The notes beneath the pieces are model-generated. The model had not been told where the DNA came from. It saw only the letters and a program-made list of their open reading frames with translations, and did not search any database. Of a stretch of DNA of 64,000 nucleotides, positions 7,692-16,522 are shown piece by piece. Both the position numbers and the translations under genes were made by a program. Origin of the DNA: Terribacillus saccharophilus (GTDB lineage: Bacteria; Bacillota; Bacilli; Bacillales; Amphibacillaceae); NCBI GenBank assembly GCA_900110015.1, contig FOCD01000001.1, positions 248,001 to 312,000 of the forward strand, in the 5' to 3' direction. Position 1 is the stretch's first letter. Each line of letters starts with the position of its first letter.

Positions 7692-8732
7692 GTGGCGAAA
7701 TTCAGTTTTTCACAAGACCTGGGCATCGACTTGGGCACAGCGAATACATTAGTTTTTGTAAAAGGAAAAGGCGTAGTCGTCCGTGAGCCTTCTGTCGTGG
7801 CGACAAATGTAGAAACAGGCCAGGTAGAGGCAGTTGGCGGCGACGCTCGTAATATGATTGGCAGAACACCAGGGAATATCCGTGTTATCCGTCCGATGAA
7901 AGATGGTGTCATCGCGGATTACGATACAACAGCTACAATGATGAAGTATTACATCAAGCAAGCACAGCGTAATCGTTCTTCCTTCGCGAAGAAGCCGAAC
8001 GTAATGGTATGTGTACCGTCTGGTATCACAATGGTTGAGGAACGTGCGGTTATCGATGCGACAAAACAAGCAGGTGCAAAGGATGCTTTCCCAATTGCTG
8101 AGCCATTCGCTGCTGCAATCGGTGCAGGACTTCCTGTATGGGAACCAACCGGAAGTATGATCGTTGATATCGGCGGCGGTACGACAGAAGTTGCTATTAT
8201 CAGCTTAGGCGGTATCGTAACAAGTCAGTCTATCCGAACAGCCGGAGATGATATGGATGAAGCTATCATCCAATACATCCGCAAAACGTACAACCTTATG
8301 ATTGGTGAACGCTCTGCAGAACAATTGAAGATGGATCTTGGTCATGCTGGAGTGCCAGAGCCGGATGAAGAAACAGAAATTCGCGGACGTGATTTGCTGA
8401 CTGGTCTTCCAAAGACAATCAGTGTGAGCGCGAAGGAAATTTCAGGTGCTTTAGCAGATACAGTCAGTGCGATTGTGGATGCTGTGAAGCTTACATTAGA
8501 AAAGACACCGCCTGAATTGGCTGCTGATATTATGGATCGCGGTATTGTTCTTTCAGGTGGCGGTGCATTGCTTCGCAATCTGGATAGCGTTATCAGTGAA
8601 GAAACAAAAATGCCAGTTTTTGTTGCGGAAAATCCGCTTGACAGTGTAGCTATCGGTACAGGTAAATCATTGGAGTACATCGAGCACTTCCGTTCACATC
8701 CACATGTGTTTTCCAAAGCTATCAAAAATTAA
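7692..8732 (+). CDS. mreB: Rod-shape determining actin homologue MreB
   Basis: Actin-like ATPase whose membrane-bound filaments guide the elongasome for lateral wall synthesis. The 346-residue protein begins at GTG after AAGGAG and has the phosphate-1 motif DLGTANTLV at the N-terminus, the phosphate-2 motif DIGGGTTEV near residue 160, and the adenosine motif LSGGGALL near 290. Start of mreBCD; mreC follows after 12 bases and its context next to radC and minCD is the classical arrangement. Confidence 0.97.
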   Translation: MAKFSFSQDLGIDLGTANTLVFVKGKGVVVREPSVVATNVETGQVEAVGGDARNMIGRTPGNIRVIRPMKDGVIADYDTTATMMKYYIKQAQRNRSSFAKKPNVMVCVPSGITMVEERAVIDATKQAGAKDAFPIAEPFAAAIGAGLPVWEPTGSMIVDIGGGTTEVAIISLGGIVTSQSIRTAGDDMDEAIIQYIRKTYNLMIGERSAEQLKMDLGHAGVPEPDEETEIRGRDLLTGLPKTISVSAKEISGALADTVSAIVDAVKLTLEKTPPELAADIMDRGIVLSGGGALLRNLDSVISEETKMPVFVAENPLDSVAIGTGKSLEYIEHFRSHPHVFSKAIKN

Positions 8733-8744
8733 GTTGGGTGAATT

Positions 8745-9641
8745 ATGAATTTCTTTAAGAAAAAAAGGATGTTCTTATTCCTGATTGCAATCATCATCCT
8801 TGTCGGATTGATAGGCTTTTCAACCAGGGATCGGAGCAGCCAGACATTACCAGAACAAATAATCAGTGATACCGTAGGGTTCGTGCAGAATATCTTCTCC
8901 AAACCTGCACAGTTCACCTCTACGGTAGTGACAAATATTAAAGATCTTAAGAACACTTATGAAGAAAACCAAGTGCTTAAATCGAAAGTGGACGATTACA
9001 AAGGCTTGATGTCCCGCAATCAGGAACTAGAACACCAGTACGATGAATTGCAGCAGACAATTGACAAGTTCAATCAGTTCACTTCGATGGATTATAATCC
9101 AATTCCAGCTGATGTAATTGTCCGGAGTCCGGAGGGTTGGTTCGATCAGCTGACAATTGATAAAGGGTCAGACGACGGCATTGACACGAACATGGCAGTC
9201 ATGACAGCGAGCGGTTTAGTTGGAAAAGTAGAAGATGTGAGTCGCAGTACGGCATCTGTTCAATTATTAAGCGGATTTAATGAAACTAACCGTATATCTG
9301 CTAAGATTGACGGAGGAGAAAATGAAGACGGCGACGAACAAGCTCCGATATTCGGTTTGATTGAAGGCTATGATGAGAAGGACGGAATGCTGCTGTTTAC
9401 AGGAGTAAAACCCGATTTAGAAATTAAAAAAGGATCTCTAGTCACTTCTTCTGGTCTTGGTGGAGTATTCCCAGAAGGTCTCTCAATCGGAGAAGTGGAC
9501 TCAGTCGAACTGGATGAGTACGGTTTATCTCAAACGGTGCACGTTAAACCTACAGCAGACTTGTATGATATCGATAAGGTTTTAGTTATAGATGCTGCAT
9601 CTGAAGACGCTTCGTCAGGTAACGGAGATGAGGGTCTGTGA
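8745..9641 (+). CDS. mreC: Rod-shape determining protein MreC
   Basis: Bitopic membrane protein of the elongasome that regulates the PBP2/RodA synthase. It has a single membrane helix at about residues 8-25 (FLFLIAIIILVGLIGF), a coiled coil at about 65-110 and the two-lobed beta-barrel domain with GSDDGIDTNMAV and SGLVGKV motifs. At 298 residues it is of normal length. It ends in an acidic, Ser-rich tail. mreD overlaps its stop. Confidence 0.95.
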   Translation: MNFFKKKRMFLFLIAIIILVGLIGFSTRDRSSQTLPEQIISDTVGFVQNIFSKPAQFTSTVVTNIKDLKNTYEENQVLKSKVDDYKGLMSRNQELEHQYDELQQTIDKFNQFTSMDYNPIPADVIVRSPEGWFDQLTIDKGSDDGIDTNMAVMTASGLVGKVEDVSRSTASVQLLSGFNETNRISAKIDGGENEDGDEQAPIFGLIEGYDEKDGMLLFTGVKPDLEIKKGSLVTSSGLGGVFPEGLSIGEVDSVELDEYGLSQTVHVKPTADLYDIDKVLVIDAASEDASSGNGDEGL

Positions 9642-10180
9642 TGAAAAAGCTATATCTGCCTTTGATCATGCTTTTGATCGTTTGTTTTGAAGGAGTTGCC
9701 ACCGCCATGCTGCCAGAGCAGTTCATTGGCGGTGATACATGGCTGATTCCGCATTGGAGTCTTTTGTTCCTTGTACTGATTGCTATGCTTTATGATTTGG
9801 ATAATTCGTATTACAGTCTGTTATATGCACTTATATTCGGGCTGCTGAAAGATATCGTATATACAGATATGCTTGGCGTCTATATGTTCACATATGGATT
9901 CAGCATCTACTTAATTTTAGAATTGCGCAGAGTGCTGCATGGTAATATTCTTGTAGCTGCATTGCTGGGCATGCTGTCAATTGTTTTCGCCGATACAATC
10001 GGCTATTTTATCTATCATTTAATTGGCATCACGCCGATTGGATTCGGTACATACCTGATGCACCGTCTCTTGCCGACGCTTGGCGCCAACCTTATCATGC
10101 TTGTAATCTTGTATCTGATTTTCCACAAGCCTCTGCAGAAATGGTCCGATTCGCAGCTTAGAAGAACGACTAGCTTATAG
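9641..10180 (+). CDS. mreD: Rod-shape determining protein MreD
   Basis: Small polytopic membrane protein (about 179 residues, five or six helices) that acts with MreC. The ATG at 9641 overlaps the mreC stop as TGATG; a GTG three bases earlier is possible. Sequence is poorly conserved in this family, so the assignment rests on hydrophobicity, the FGLLKDIVYTDMLG segment and position. Confidence 0.92.
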   Translation: MKKLYLPLIMLLIVCFEGVATAMLPEQFIGGDTWLIPHWSLLFLVLIAMLYDLDNSYYSLLYALIFGLLKDIVYTDMLGVYMFTYGFSIYLILELRRVLHGNILVAALLGMLSIVFADTIGYFIYHLIGITPIGFGTYLMHRLLPTLGANLIMLVILYLIFHKPLQKWSDSQLRRTTSL

Positions 10181-10215
10181 AGAAGAAAATCAGACGACGA
10201 ACGGAGGTGACCATC

Positions 10216-10902
10216 TTGATTGGAAACAAACAGATCATCACGATAAAAGGTACCCGGGAAGGGTTATCCTTGCATATGGATGATGCCTGCTCTTTCGAGG
10301 AATTGATAAAGGAATTGGAAGAGAAGCTTGCTGCTAATCGTATTGATTCGGCTGATCACCTTGTAGGTGTACATATTCAATTGGGCAACAGGTATTTGTA
10401 CAAGGAGCAGGAGGAAATCCTCCGTAAGATGATTACGAGTAAACAGCGATTAAAAATAGAATCCATCCATTCTGATGTCATTACGAAACAAGCGGCAAAT
10501 GAGTGGAAGGAAGAAGCAGAAGTGAAGGCTGTCAGCCGTGTCGTCCGTTCTGGTCAGGTACTGGAAGTAAAGGGTGACTTACTGCTGCTTGGTGATGTGA
10601 ATCCCGGGGGCTGTGTAACAGCTACCGGAAATATTTTCGTCATGGGGAATCTGCTTGGGATAGCGCACGCCGGTAAGGATGGCAACGCTGATGCTGTTAT
10701 CGCTGCTTCATATATGAATCCGACGCAGCTTCGGATAGCGGACTATATCAGCCGCGCTCCCGATCATGAGACAGATGGTGTTTATATGGAATGCGGGCAT
10801 ATCGATGATGAACAGGAAAAGATTATCATTGACCGTTTGCAGGCAGTGATTCGCAAACGTCCGGGCATCAGCAGTTTCGAGAGGAGAATGTTAAATGGGT
10901 GA
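10216..10902 (+). CDS. minC: Septum-site determining protein MinC
   Basis: Inhibitor of FtsZ ring assembly, recruited to the membrane by MinD. I place the start at TTG 10216, six bases after GGAGGTG; the upstream GTG at 10207 overlaps that ribosome site. The N-terminal FtsZ-inhibiting domain (about 1-100) is followed by the MinC_C beta-helix at about 110-215 with VVRSGQVLEVKGDLLLLGDV and GNIFVMGNLLGIAHAG. It overlaps minD by eight bases. Confidence 0.95.
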   Translation: MIGNKQIITIKGTREGLSLHMDDACSFEELIKELEEKLAANRIDSADHLVGVHIQLGNRYLYKEQEEILRKMITSKQRLKIESIHSDVITKQAANEWKEEAEVKAVSRVVRSGQVLEVKGDLLLLGDVNPGGCVTATGNIFVMGNLLGIAHAGKDGNADAVIAASYMNPTQLRIADYISRAPDHETDGVYMECGHIDDEQEKIIIDRLQAVIRKRPGISSFERRMLNG

Positions 10903-11692
10903 AGCAATCGTTATTACATCCGGTAAGGGAGGAGTAGGCAAGACAACTACTTCTGCCAATCTGGGAACAGCGCTTGCACTGATGGAGAAAAAAGTATGTT
11001 TGATTGATACGGATATCGGTCTACGGAATCTGGATGTTGTGATGGGTCTTGAAAATAGAATCATCTATGACATTATCGATGTAATTGTCGGCAGATGCGC
11101 GCTGAAGCAAGCGTTGATCAAAGACAAGCGTTTCGATCATCTTTACTTACTGCCAGCTGCCCAAACAAGCGATAAAACCGATCTGACACCCGATGGGATG
11201 GAAAAAATCGTAGCCGAGCTCAAGCCGGAATTCGATTACATCATCATTGATTGTCCGGCCGGTATCGAGCAGGGCTATAAAAATGCTGTAGCAGGAGCGG
11301 ATAAAGCGATTGTCGTTACCACACCGGAAAAACCGAGTGTACGTGATGCGGACCGCATTATCGGCTTGCTGGAGCAGGAGGATATCGAACCTCCTAAACT
11401 GATCGTCAACCGGATCCGTAACCATATGGTGCAAGAAGGCGACATGCTTGAAGTGGATGAAATTGTCCAAGTGCTGTCAATCGACTTGCTCGGTATTGTT
11501 CTGGATGACGACGAAGTTATTAAAGCTTCCAATCACGGAGAGCCGGTTGCATTCCAGCCGAATACGAAAGCGAGTATTGCCTATCGCAATATCGCGCGAC
11601 GCATTCTTGGTGAATCAGTACCGCTAATGAGCTTTGAGAGTGAGAAAGGCATGTTCAGCCGTTTGAAAAAACTTTTTTCCAAAAGTAAATGA
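10895..11692 (+). CDS. minD: Septum-site determining ATPase MinD
   Basis: ParA-type ATPase that binds the membrane as an ATP-bound dimer and carries MinC to the cell poles. The deviant Walker A SGKGGVGKTT is at residues 9-18, followed by DTDIGLRNLD and DCPAGIE. The C-terminal amphipathic membrane-targeting helix FSRLKKLFSKSK is intact. The start overlaps minC. A terminator follows directly. Confidence 0.97.
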   Translation: MGEAIVITSGKGGVGKTTTSANLGTALALMEKKVCLIDTDIGLRNLDVVMGLENRIIYDIIDVIVGRCALKQALIKDKRFDHLYLLPAAQTSDKTDLTPDGMEKIVAELKPEFDYIIIDCPAGIEQGYKNAVAGADKAIVVTTPEKPSVRDADRIIGLLEQEDIEPPKLIVNRIRNHMVQEGDMLEVDEIVQVLSIDLLGIVLDDDEVIKASNHGEPVAFQPNTKASIAYRNIARRILGESVPLMSFESEKGMFSRLKKLFSKSK

Positions 11693-11701
11693 ACTTATGG
11701 T

Positions 11702-11737
11702 AAACTCGTAGCTCTGGTAAGAGTTACGAGTTTTTTT
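11702..11737 (+). terminator. Terminator after minD
   Basis: AACTCGTA and CTCT pair with AGAG and TACGAGTT around a GGTA loop, followed by seven T. Confidence 0.88.
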
Positions 11738-11768
11738 ATGTCCATTACAAACAAGGGGAATGTACAAC

Positions 11769-12374
11769 ATGACATGGGATATTTTCAGTATTATAGGTAC
11801 TGCTGCTTTTGCTATCAGTGGTGCTCTCGTCGCCATGGACGAGAAATATGATGTGTTCGGCGTATATATTTTAGGCTTTGTGACTGCATTTGGTGGAGGA
11901 GCGATTCGTAATCTATTAATTGGGTTGCCGGTCTCTTATTTATGGTCCCAAACGACTTTATTCTATATATCACTTATTTCCATTACCATTATCTTAATTT
12001 TTCCGAAGCTAATGAGCTATTCATGGAAAAAGGCTGGTTTGTATGCTGATGCGATAGGGTTGGCAGCATTTGCAATTCAAGGAGCCCTGCATGCTTCCAG
12101 TTTGGATCATAGTTTGCTTGCGATAATGGTTGCCGCCTTCCTTACAGGAAGCGGAGGAGGCATTCTGCGGGATGTGCTGGCCGGCAGGAAACCTTATGTA
12201 TTCAAAGCGGAGATCTACGGAACTTGGGCGGCTTTGGCGGGACTTGTCATTGGGCTTGGAGCATCTGATCATCCTTTCCTGCTTTATGCTTTGTTTGCAG
12301 CGATCATTTTCCTGCGTATTTTTTCCTTTCATCGGAAATGGCAGCTGCCTGTACCGAAAATGCACTATCAATGA
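11769..12374 (+). CDS. TRIC-type cation channel family membrane protein (UPF0126)
   Basis: Integral membrane protein of the trimeric intracellular cation channel family; bacterial members form trimeric K+-permeable channels, but the physiological role is mostly unknown. The sequence shows the family's internal duplication: two halves each with a glycine-rich motif, FGGGAIRN (about residue 38-45) and GSGGGILRDVL (about 124-134), and about seven helices. The ATG at 11769 is ten bases after AGGGG; an ATG at 11760 is less well placed. The gene is framed by terminators on both sides, so it is monocistronic. It separates minD from spoIVFA, which are adjacent in B. subtilis. Confidence 0.85.
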   Translation: MTWDIFSIIGTAAFAISGALVAMDEKYDVFGVYILGFVTAFGGGAIRNLLIGLPVSYLWSQTTLFYISLISITIILIFPKLMSYSWKKAGLYADAIGLAAFAIQGALHASSLDHSLLAIMVAAFLTGSGGGILRDVLAGRKPYVFKAEIYGTWAALAGLVIGLGASDHPFLLYALFAAIIFLRIFSFHRKWQLPVPKMHYQ

Positions 12375-12401
12375 AGATCAGCTAATTGCTGATCTTTTTT
12401 T
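12375..12401 (+). terminator. Terminator after the TRIC-type gene
   Basis: AGATCAGC (12375-12382) pairs with GCTGATCT (12388-12395), followed by a run of T. Confidence 0.88.
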
Positions 12402-12453
12402 GTTATAATAAGGAAAAAGGGGGATGGCTATGAACAAGGAGCATCATCCATAA
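12401..12453 (+). promoter_or_regulatory. Extended -10 promoter and possible leader peptide ahead of the methyltransferase
   Basis: TGTTATAAT at 12401-12409 is an extended -10 that begins in the U-tract of the preceding terminator. Downstream, AAAAAGGGGG is followed at proper spacing by ATG 12430, giving the peptide MNKEHHP and a TAA at 12453. A GC-rich imperfect stem (GAGG-GAG with CTC-CCTC) follows. The region 12454-12526 has no other gene. Confidence 0.4.
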
Positions 12454-12526
12454 CAACGAGGCGAGTACAAAATACGCTCTCCTCCCGCTTTGCTTGAAGG
12501 TTATCTAGCGAGTAAAAGGAGGAGAA

Positions 12527-13279
12527 ATGATGAAGTTATTCAATCAGTTATTAGAAGACAGCAACACAGCCTTTACTGGATGGGACTTTTCTTTTATCGA
12601 AGATACTGGCAGAGTGCAATCTGAACTATTGCCCTGGTCATATGGCAGTAAAGCACGGAAATATCTTTTCGGAGCAAAAAGTCTGCTTGATATGGGAACA
12701 GGTGGCGGAGAGTTTCTATCTAAGCTGCTGCCGCTGCCAGATTACACTGTGGCGACAGAGAGTTACTTGCCAAATGTGCCAGTTGCCAGGAAGAGACTTG
12801 CTCCATTAGGAGTAGAACTCGTCCAAATCAAAGAAGACGATCAATTACCTTTCATGGATGAATCATTTGAAGTGATCCTAAACAAACATGAATCTTATGA
12901 TGTAACAGAAGTAAGACGAGTGCTGAAACAAAATGCTATCTTTCTCACTCAGCAAGTAGGAGGAACGGATTGCGCTGAACTCAATCAGCTTTTGGGTGCG
13001 CCGATCAATCCTATGTATCAGAAATGGAATTTCCAGACAGCAGCTGAGGAACTAAAAGAGCAATTTACCGTGCTAGAATCAGCAGAAGCATTTCCGTCCA
13101 TGCGTTTCTATGATATTGGAGCGGTTATCTACTATTTGAAGGCAATTCCTTGGCAAGTGCCGCGATTCTCAGTAGATGCTTACAGGGAAGCTTTATATGA
13201 ATTGCATCTTATCATAGAGAAAAAAGGGTTCTTAGACGTGCGACAACATCGGTTCCTTTTAGCTGCTAGGCCGAAGTGA
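12527..13279 (+). CDS. Class I SAM-dependent methyltransferase, substrate unknown
   Basis: Rossmann-fold methyltransferase of 250 residues. The SAM-binding motif I LLDMGTGGGEFL is at about residues 48-59 and an acidic end of strand two (VATESY) follows; motif-like EDDQLPFMDESFEVIL is at about 105-120, as in ubiE/COQ5-like enzymes. I recognise no specificity domain, so a small-molecule or RNA substrate cannot be chosen. Ribosome site is AAAGGAGGAG. It has its own promoter and terminator and lies in the min-spoIVF interval, where B. subtilis has no gene. Confidence 0.82.
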   Translation: MMKLFNQLLEDSNTAFTGWDFSFIEDTGRVQSELLPWSYGSKARKYLFGAKSLLDMGTGGGEFLSKLLPLPDYTVATESYLPNVPVARKRLAPLGVELVQIKEDDQLPFMDESFEVILNKHESYDVTEVRRVLKQNAIFLTQQVGGTDCAELNQLLGAPINPMYQKWNFQTAAEELKEQFTVLESAEAFPSMRFYDIGAVIYYLKAIPWQVPRFSVDAYREALYELHLIIEKKGFLDVRQHRFLLAARPK

Positions 13280-13285
13280 ATTATT

Positions 13286-13310
13286 GCCTCCTATTTTGGG
13301 AGGCTTTTTT
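13286..13310 (+). terminator. Terminator after the methyltransferase gene
   Basis: GCCTCC and GGAGGC form a six-bp stem followed by six T. Confidence 0.85.
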
Positions 13311-13378
13311 CGCTTGTTTTAATAACTCGTCCTCTTTCTTCATAGACTTGTACTAAGAAGGAGAGAGGGGTTCTTATT

Positions 13379-14143
13379 ATGGGCAAGAATCTGCATTCGG
13401 TACGGAAAGGAATCGCTGAAAGGAAACGCCTGAAAGGGGAACAAATACAAAAAGGTATGGCCGATACGGTTAGACCTTTTACTGTGGATGAAGAGGAATC
13501 TCATGGGTTTCCGCCGCATCCAAAATATGAACCGCCTAGTTCGCAGGATAATTCGAAGTTTGCTTCAAGGTTCATGTTCCGGCTGATTTTATCTGCCAGT
13601 CTATTTTTTGGCACAGCCATCTACTTGCAAGCTGACCATCCGATTATTGAAAAGACGAAAGGAACAGTACTGACAGCATTGACGGAGGAGTTCCCTTTTG
13701 CTACCGTGAATAGCTGGTATCAAGAGCGATTCGGGGATCCGGTGGCGCTGAGCCCTAGTGGAGATAGTGCGAATACAGCAGAAGCTCAAGCGATGCCGGT
13801 TAATGGAACAGTCGTACAGCCATTTGAGGAATCAAAAGAAGGTATTTTGATTGAATCTGCACAGCAATCAGATGTTGTGGCAGTAGACGAAGGAATTGTC
13901 ATTTTCGCAGGCAATGACCAGGAAACCGGAAAGACTATTATTCTCCAGCACGCAGATAAGAGCAAGAGCATCTATGGCCATTTGCACGCTATTGAGGTAA
14001 ATCAATACCAGCGGATCGGAGCCAATGAAAAGATTGGTGAATTTGTACCGAATGCGGAAAATGCCCAGTCTGTCTATTTTGCTTTGCAGCAGGGGAGCAA
14101 GTATTTGAATCCGATCCAGGAGACGCAAGTTGACGCGCCATAA
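13379..14143 (+). CDS. spoIVFA: Stage IV sporulation protein FA
   Basis: Membrane scaffold in the mother cell that holds SpoIVFB and BofA together and keeps the sigma-K protease inactive until the forespore signal (SpoIVB) cleaves it. The 254-residue protein has a charged cytoplasmic N-terminus, one membrane helix at about residues 66-83, and a degenerate M23/LytM-like domain at about 140-250 (GTVVQPFEES, IYGHLHAIEVNQYQRI). The active-site His/Asp set of true M23 peptidases is not complete, as expected. It overlaps spoIVFB by 14 bases. Upstream (13322-13360) has a CATAGACT that resembles a sigma-E -10, which is only suggestive. Confidence 0.92.
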   Translation: MGKNLHSVRKGIAERKRLKGEQIQKGMADTVRPFTVDEEESHGFPPHPKYEPPSSQDNSKFASRFMFRLILSASLFFGTAIYLQADHPIIEKTKGTVLTALTEEFPFATVNSWYQERFGDPVALSPSGDSANTAEAQAMPVNGTVVQPFEESKEGILIESAQQSDVVAVDEGIVIFAGNDQETGKTIILQHADKSKSIYGHLHAIEVNQYQRIGANEKIGEFVPNAENAQSVYFALQQGSKYLNPIQETQVDAP

Positions 14144-14984
14144 TTGGCTCCCGCCTATTCACTTACATCCGGTATTCTGGGGATTTTTGCTTCTTGCTGT
14201 ATTGACAGGGATGCTCATGGAAGTACTTATCCTATTCATCATCGTACTGCTGCATGAGATGGGGCATTTTATGGCGGCGAGCTATTTTCGCTGGCGTATC
14301 CGCCGTATCATGCTATGGGTTTTCGGTGGCGTAATGGAAACCGATGAACAGGGAAATAGACGAGCTTTGGAAGAAGCGATTGTCATCTTGTCAGGACCAG
14401 CAGTCCACATTTTTATATTTGCGGCTCTATATGTCCTTTCTGCCACGTCTACACCGGAAGCAGTGCTTGAGACAGCGTATATGTATAATACGACGATTCT
14501 TCTTTTTAACCTGCTCCCTATCTGGCCGCTTGATGGCGGAAAACTGATTGGTTTGTTACTATCCTTGCAGCTGCCCTATCGAAAAGCTCATACAATTCTT
14601 ATCATTGTCAGCTGGATGATCGGGGTAGCTGTTCTTCTGTATGTGTGTATAGCCATGCCTTTTACATTAAGTACAGTCAGCCTTCTCTGTTTTCTATTGT
14701 GGGAAAATCGGCTAGAATGGAAACGACGCTATTATGTGTTTCTGCGCTTTTTGCTGCAGCGTGCTACATACGGAACGAATGCTGACATCAGCACTCCGAT
14801 TTTCGCTACATCGGAAACGGCTCTTTTGGATGTACTATCCCAATACAGGAGAAACAGGCGGCATATAATTGTAGTGAAAGGGAAAAATGCATTATTGGAC
14901 GAACAGCAATGCAGTGATATGTACTTTAAGCGGAAAAAGGCACATTGTACAGTGGCGGATATTCTGCAACAAAACAGACAGTGA
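14130..14984 (+). CDS. spoIVFB: Intramembrane metalloprotease SpoIVFB (pro-sigma-K processing)
   Basis: Site-2-protease family enzyme that removes the propeptide of sigma-K in the mother-cell membrane during sporulation. The zinc motif HEMGH is at about residue 43-47 and the third ligand region NLLPIWPLDGGK at about 129-140. Several membrane helices precede a C-terminal CBS-like domain (about 205-284), which senses ATP in the B. subtilis enzyme. The start is TTG overlapping the end of spoIVFA, indicating coupling. Its substrate gene sigK lies in this window at 62094-62792. Confidence 0.95.
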   Translation: MTRHNWLPPIHLHPVFWGFLLLAVLTGMLMEVLILFIIVLLHEMGHFMAASYFRWRIRRIMLWVFGGVMETDEQGNRRALEEAIVILSGPAVHIFIFAALYVLSATSTPEAVLETAYMYNTTILLFNLLPIWPLDGGKLIGLLLSLQLPYRKAHTILIIVSWMIGVAVLLYVCIAMPFTLSTVSLLCFLLWENRLEWKRRYYVFLRFLLQRATYGTNADISTPIFATSETALLDVLSQYRRNRRHIIVVKGKNALLDEQQCSDMYFKRKKAHCTVADILQQNRQ

Positions 14985-14992
14985 GGAAAGCA

Positions 14993-16405
14993 ATGCTATC
15001 ATTATATATTTTTTTCAGAGGAACGGAAAAAGTAGCTTTAACAGTGGGGCGCGGGCAAGTTCAGGAAGTGTTCTTAGACAGGCCGGGAATAGGTTCGAAA
15101 GTAGGCAGCATCTTTAAAGGTATTGTTCGGCATGTGGATCATGGTTTGCAGGCGGCCTTTGTTGACTTTGGAGATGAACGGCAAGGATTTTTACAGCGTG
15201 AAGAAGTTCCAGCGTGCAAACAAGATCAATCACTCCGAATCGAGCAGGCGATTCAGGAAGGGCAGACACTCTTCGTTCAAGTCCAAAAAGATGCTTATGG
15301 TACAAAAGGAGCGAAGCTTTCAGCTATTATCACTATTCCAGGTAATGCACTCGTTTATTTGCCGAATGGGAACTACGTAGCTGTCTCTAGGAAATTGCCG
15401 GAAGAAAGAGCGGCCAATTGGAAGGCACAAATGGCGGACCTGCTAATCCCAGGAGAAGGTGTCATTATACGTACGGAAGCAGATAAATTACCAGAAGAAG
15501 TTATATTGAAAGAATTGGAGCGGCTTCGAGGAAGGTGGCATAGCTTATCAGTAAAGAATGCTGCCCCACCTGCGGTTATCTACCAGGATGCCCTTATTCC
15601 GGATCAGCTGCTCCGACGCTTGCCTGCAGGGAATATAGATGAAATCGTGGTGGATGATGGATTCGAAGCGAGACAGCTTCGCAAGCAGTTTCCAGAGCTT
15701 GGCGAGAAGATCAAGTGGGAAAGAGAGGCAGAAACACTTCTGCCTCAGCCGCTGTCTGTGCTTTGGGAGCAACTAGTTGCTCCGGTTACGAATATTGACA
15801 GAGGCATCACACTGCATGTTGATCAAACAGAAGCGCTGACGGTGATTGATGTAAACAGCGGCGGCTACACAGGACATTCAGACAAGAACCAGACAGCTGT
15901 CATGGTTAATCAGCTGGCGGCAAAGGCAATTGCCCGGGAAATTCGATTCCGTAATCTGTCTGGAATTATACTGATAGATTTTGTCTCCATGAAACGCCCG
16001 GACCAGCAGCGCGCTGTTCTTCAAACTTTCCGCCAAGCACTTCAGCAGGATGCGCAGCGGACAGAAGTCTATGGATTCACGAAGCTCGGTCTTTTGGAAA
16101 TGTCGCGGAAACGGGAACGGCCGTCCTTGATGGAGCAGCTTCAGGCGCCGATTAGCAGAAATCTTTCCTTTGAGACGAAATGTTTCCAGCTTGAGCGGGA
16201 AATCATTAGTCTGTCAGCAGAAAAAACATATATACTATCCGGTAAAAAGGAACACATCAAGCATTATCTTAAACTGACAGGAAGCAATTCTGCTAATGCA
16301 TCCGTGTTTGTAAAATTTCGGGATACAAATGAACTCAAGTTGACGGAGACAGATACGGAAACTGTTAGAAGAGATGGGTTAGATAGTCTTGACAATCTTT
16401 TTTGA
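14993..16405 (+). CDS. rng: RNase E/G family ribonuclease
   Basis: Endoribonuclease of the RNase E/G family, absent from B. subtilis but present in several other Firmicutes. The ATG at 14993 with GAGGAAAG upstream gives 470 residues. The S1 RNA-binding region is at about 35-120 (IVRHVDHGLQAAFVDFG). The DNase I-like catalytic domain keeps both metal-binding Asp: DVNSGGYTG (about 285) and ILIDFVSM (about 325). After the conserved LGLLEMSRKRERPSLMEQL there is no CPxC zinc-link, where E. coli RNase E/G have one that joins dimers. It follows spoIVFB by eight bases and precedes rplU, whose leader RNA may be a local target (inference). Confidence 0.9.
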   Translation: MLSLYIFFRGTEKVALTVGRGQVQEVFLDRPGIGSKVGSIFKGIVRHVDHGLQAAFVDFGDERQGFLQREEVPACKQDQSLRIEQAIQEGQTLFVQVQKDAYGTKGAKLSAIITIPGNALVYLPNGNYVAVSRKLPEERAANWKAQMADLLIPGEGVIIRTEADKLPEEVILKELERLRGRWHSLSVKNAAPPAVIYQDALIPDQLLRRLPAGNIDEIVVDDGFEARQLRKQFPELGEKIKWEREAETLLPQPLSVLWEQLVAPVTNIDRGITLHVDQTEALTVIDVNSGGYTGHSDKNQTAVMVNQLAAKAIAREIRFRNLSGIILIDFVSMKRPDQQRAVLQTFRQALQQDAQRTEVYGFTKLGLLEMSRKRERPSLMEQLQAPISRNLSFETKCFQLEREIISLSAEKTYILSGKKEHIKHYLKLTGSNSANASVFVKFRDTNELKLTETDTETVRRDGLDSLDNLF

Positions 16406-16408
16406 TGT

Positions 16409-16512
16409 ATGATAACATCAGTATGTTACACGAGGTTAGCACCCGTGCTACAACCGCGCAGATCAGGTTACAAGCCCTAGTGCGCCTGTGATGGCGAGTC
16501 TGAGTTTAAGAG
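16409..16512 (+). ncRNA. Ribosomal protein L21 leader RNA
   Basis: The 117 bases between rng and rplU are rich in short stems (for example GGTTAGCACCCGTGCTACAACC: GTTAGCAC-type strand with GTGCTAC) and match in place and general layout the L21 leader family found upstream of rplU in Bacillales. L21 is thought to bind it and repress rplU-prp-rpmA. Exact ends and pairing were not modelled. Confidence 0.7.
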
Positions 16513-16522
16513 GAGGTGCGTT

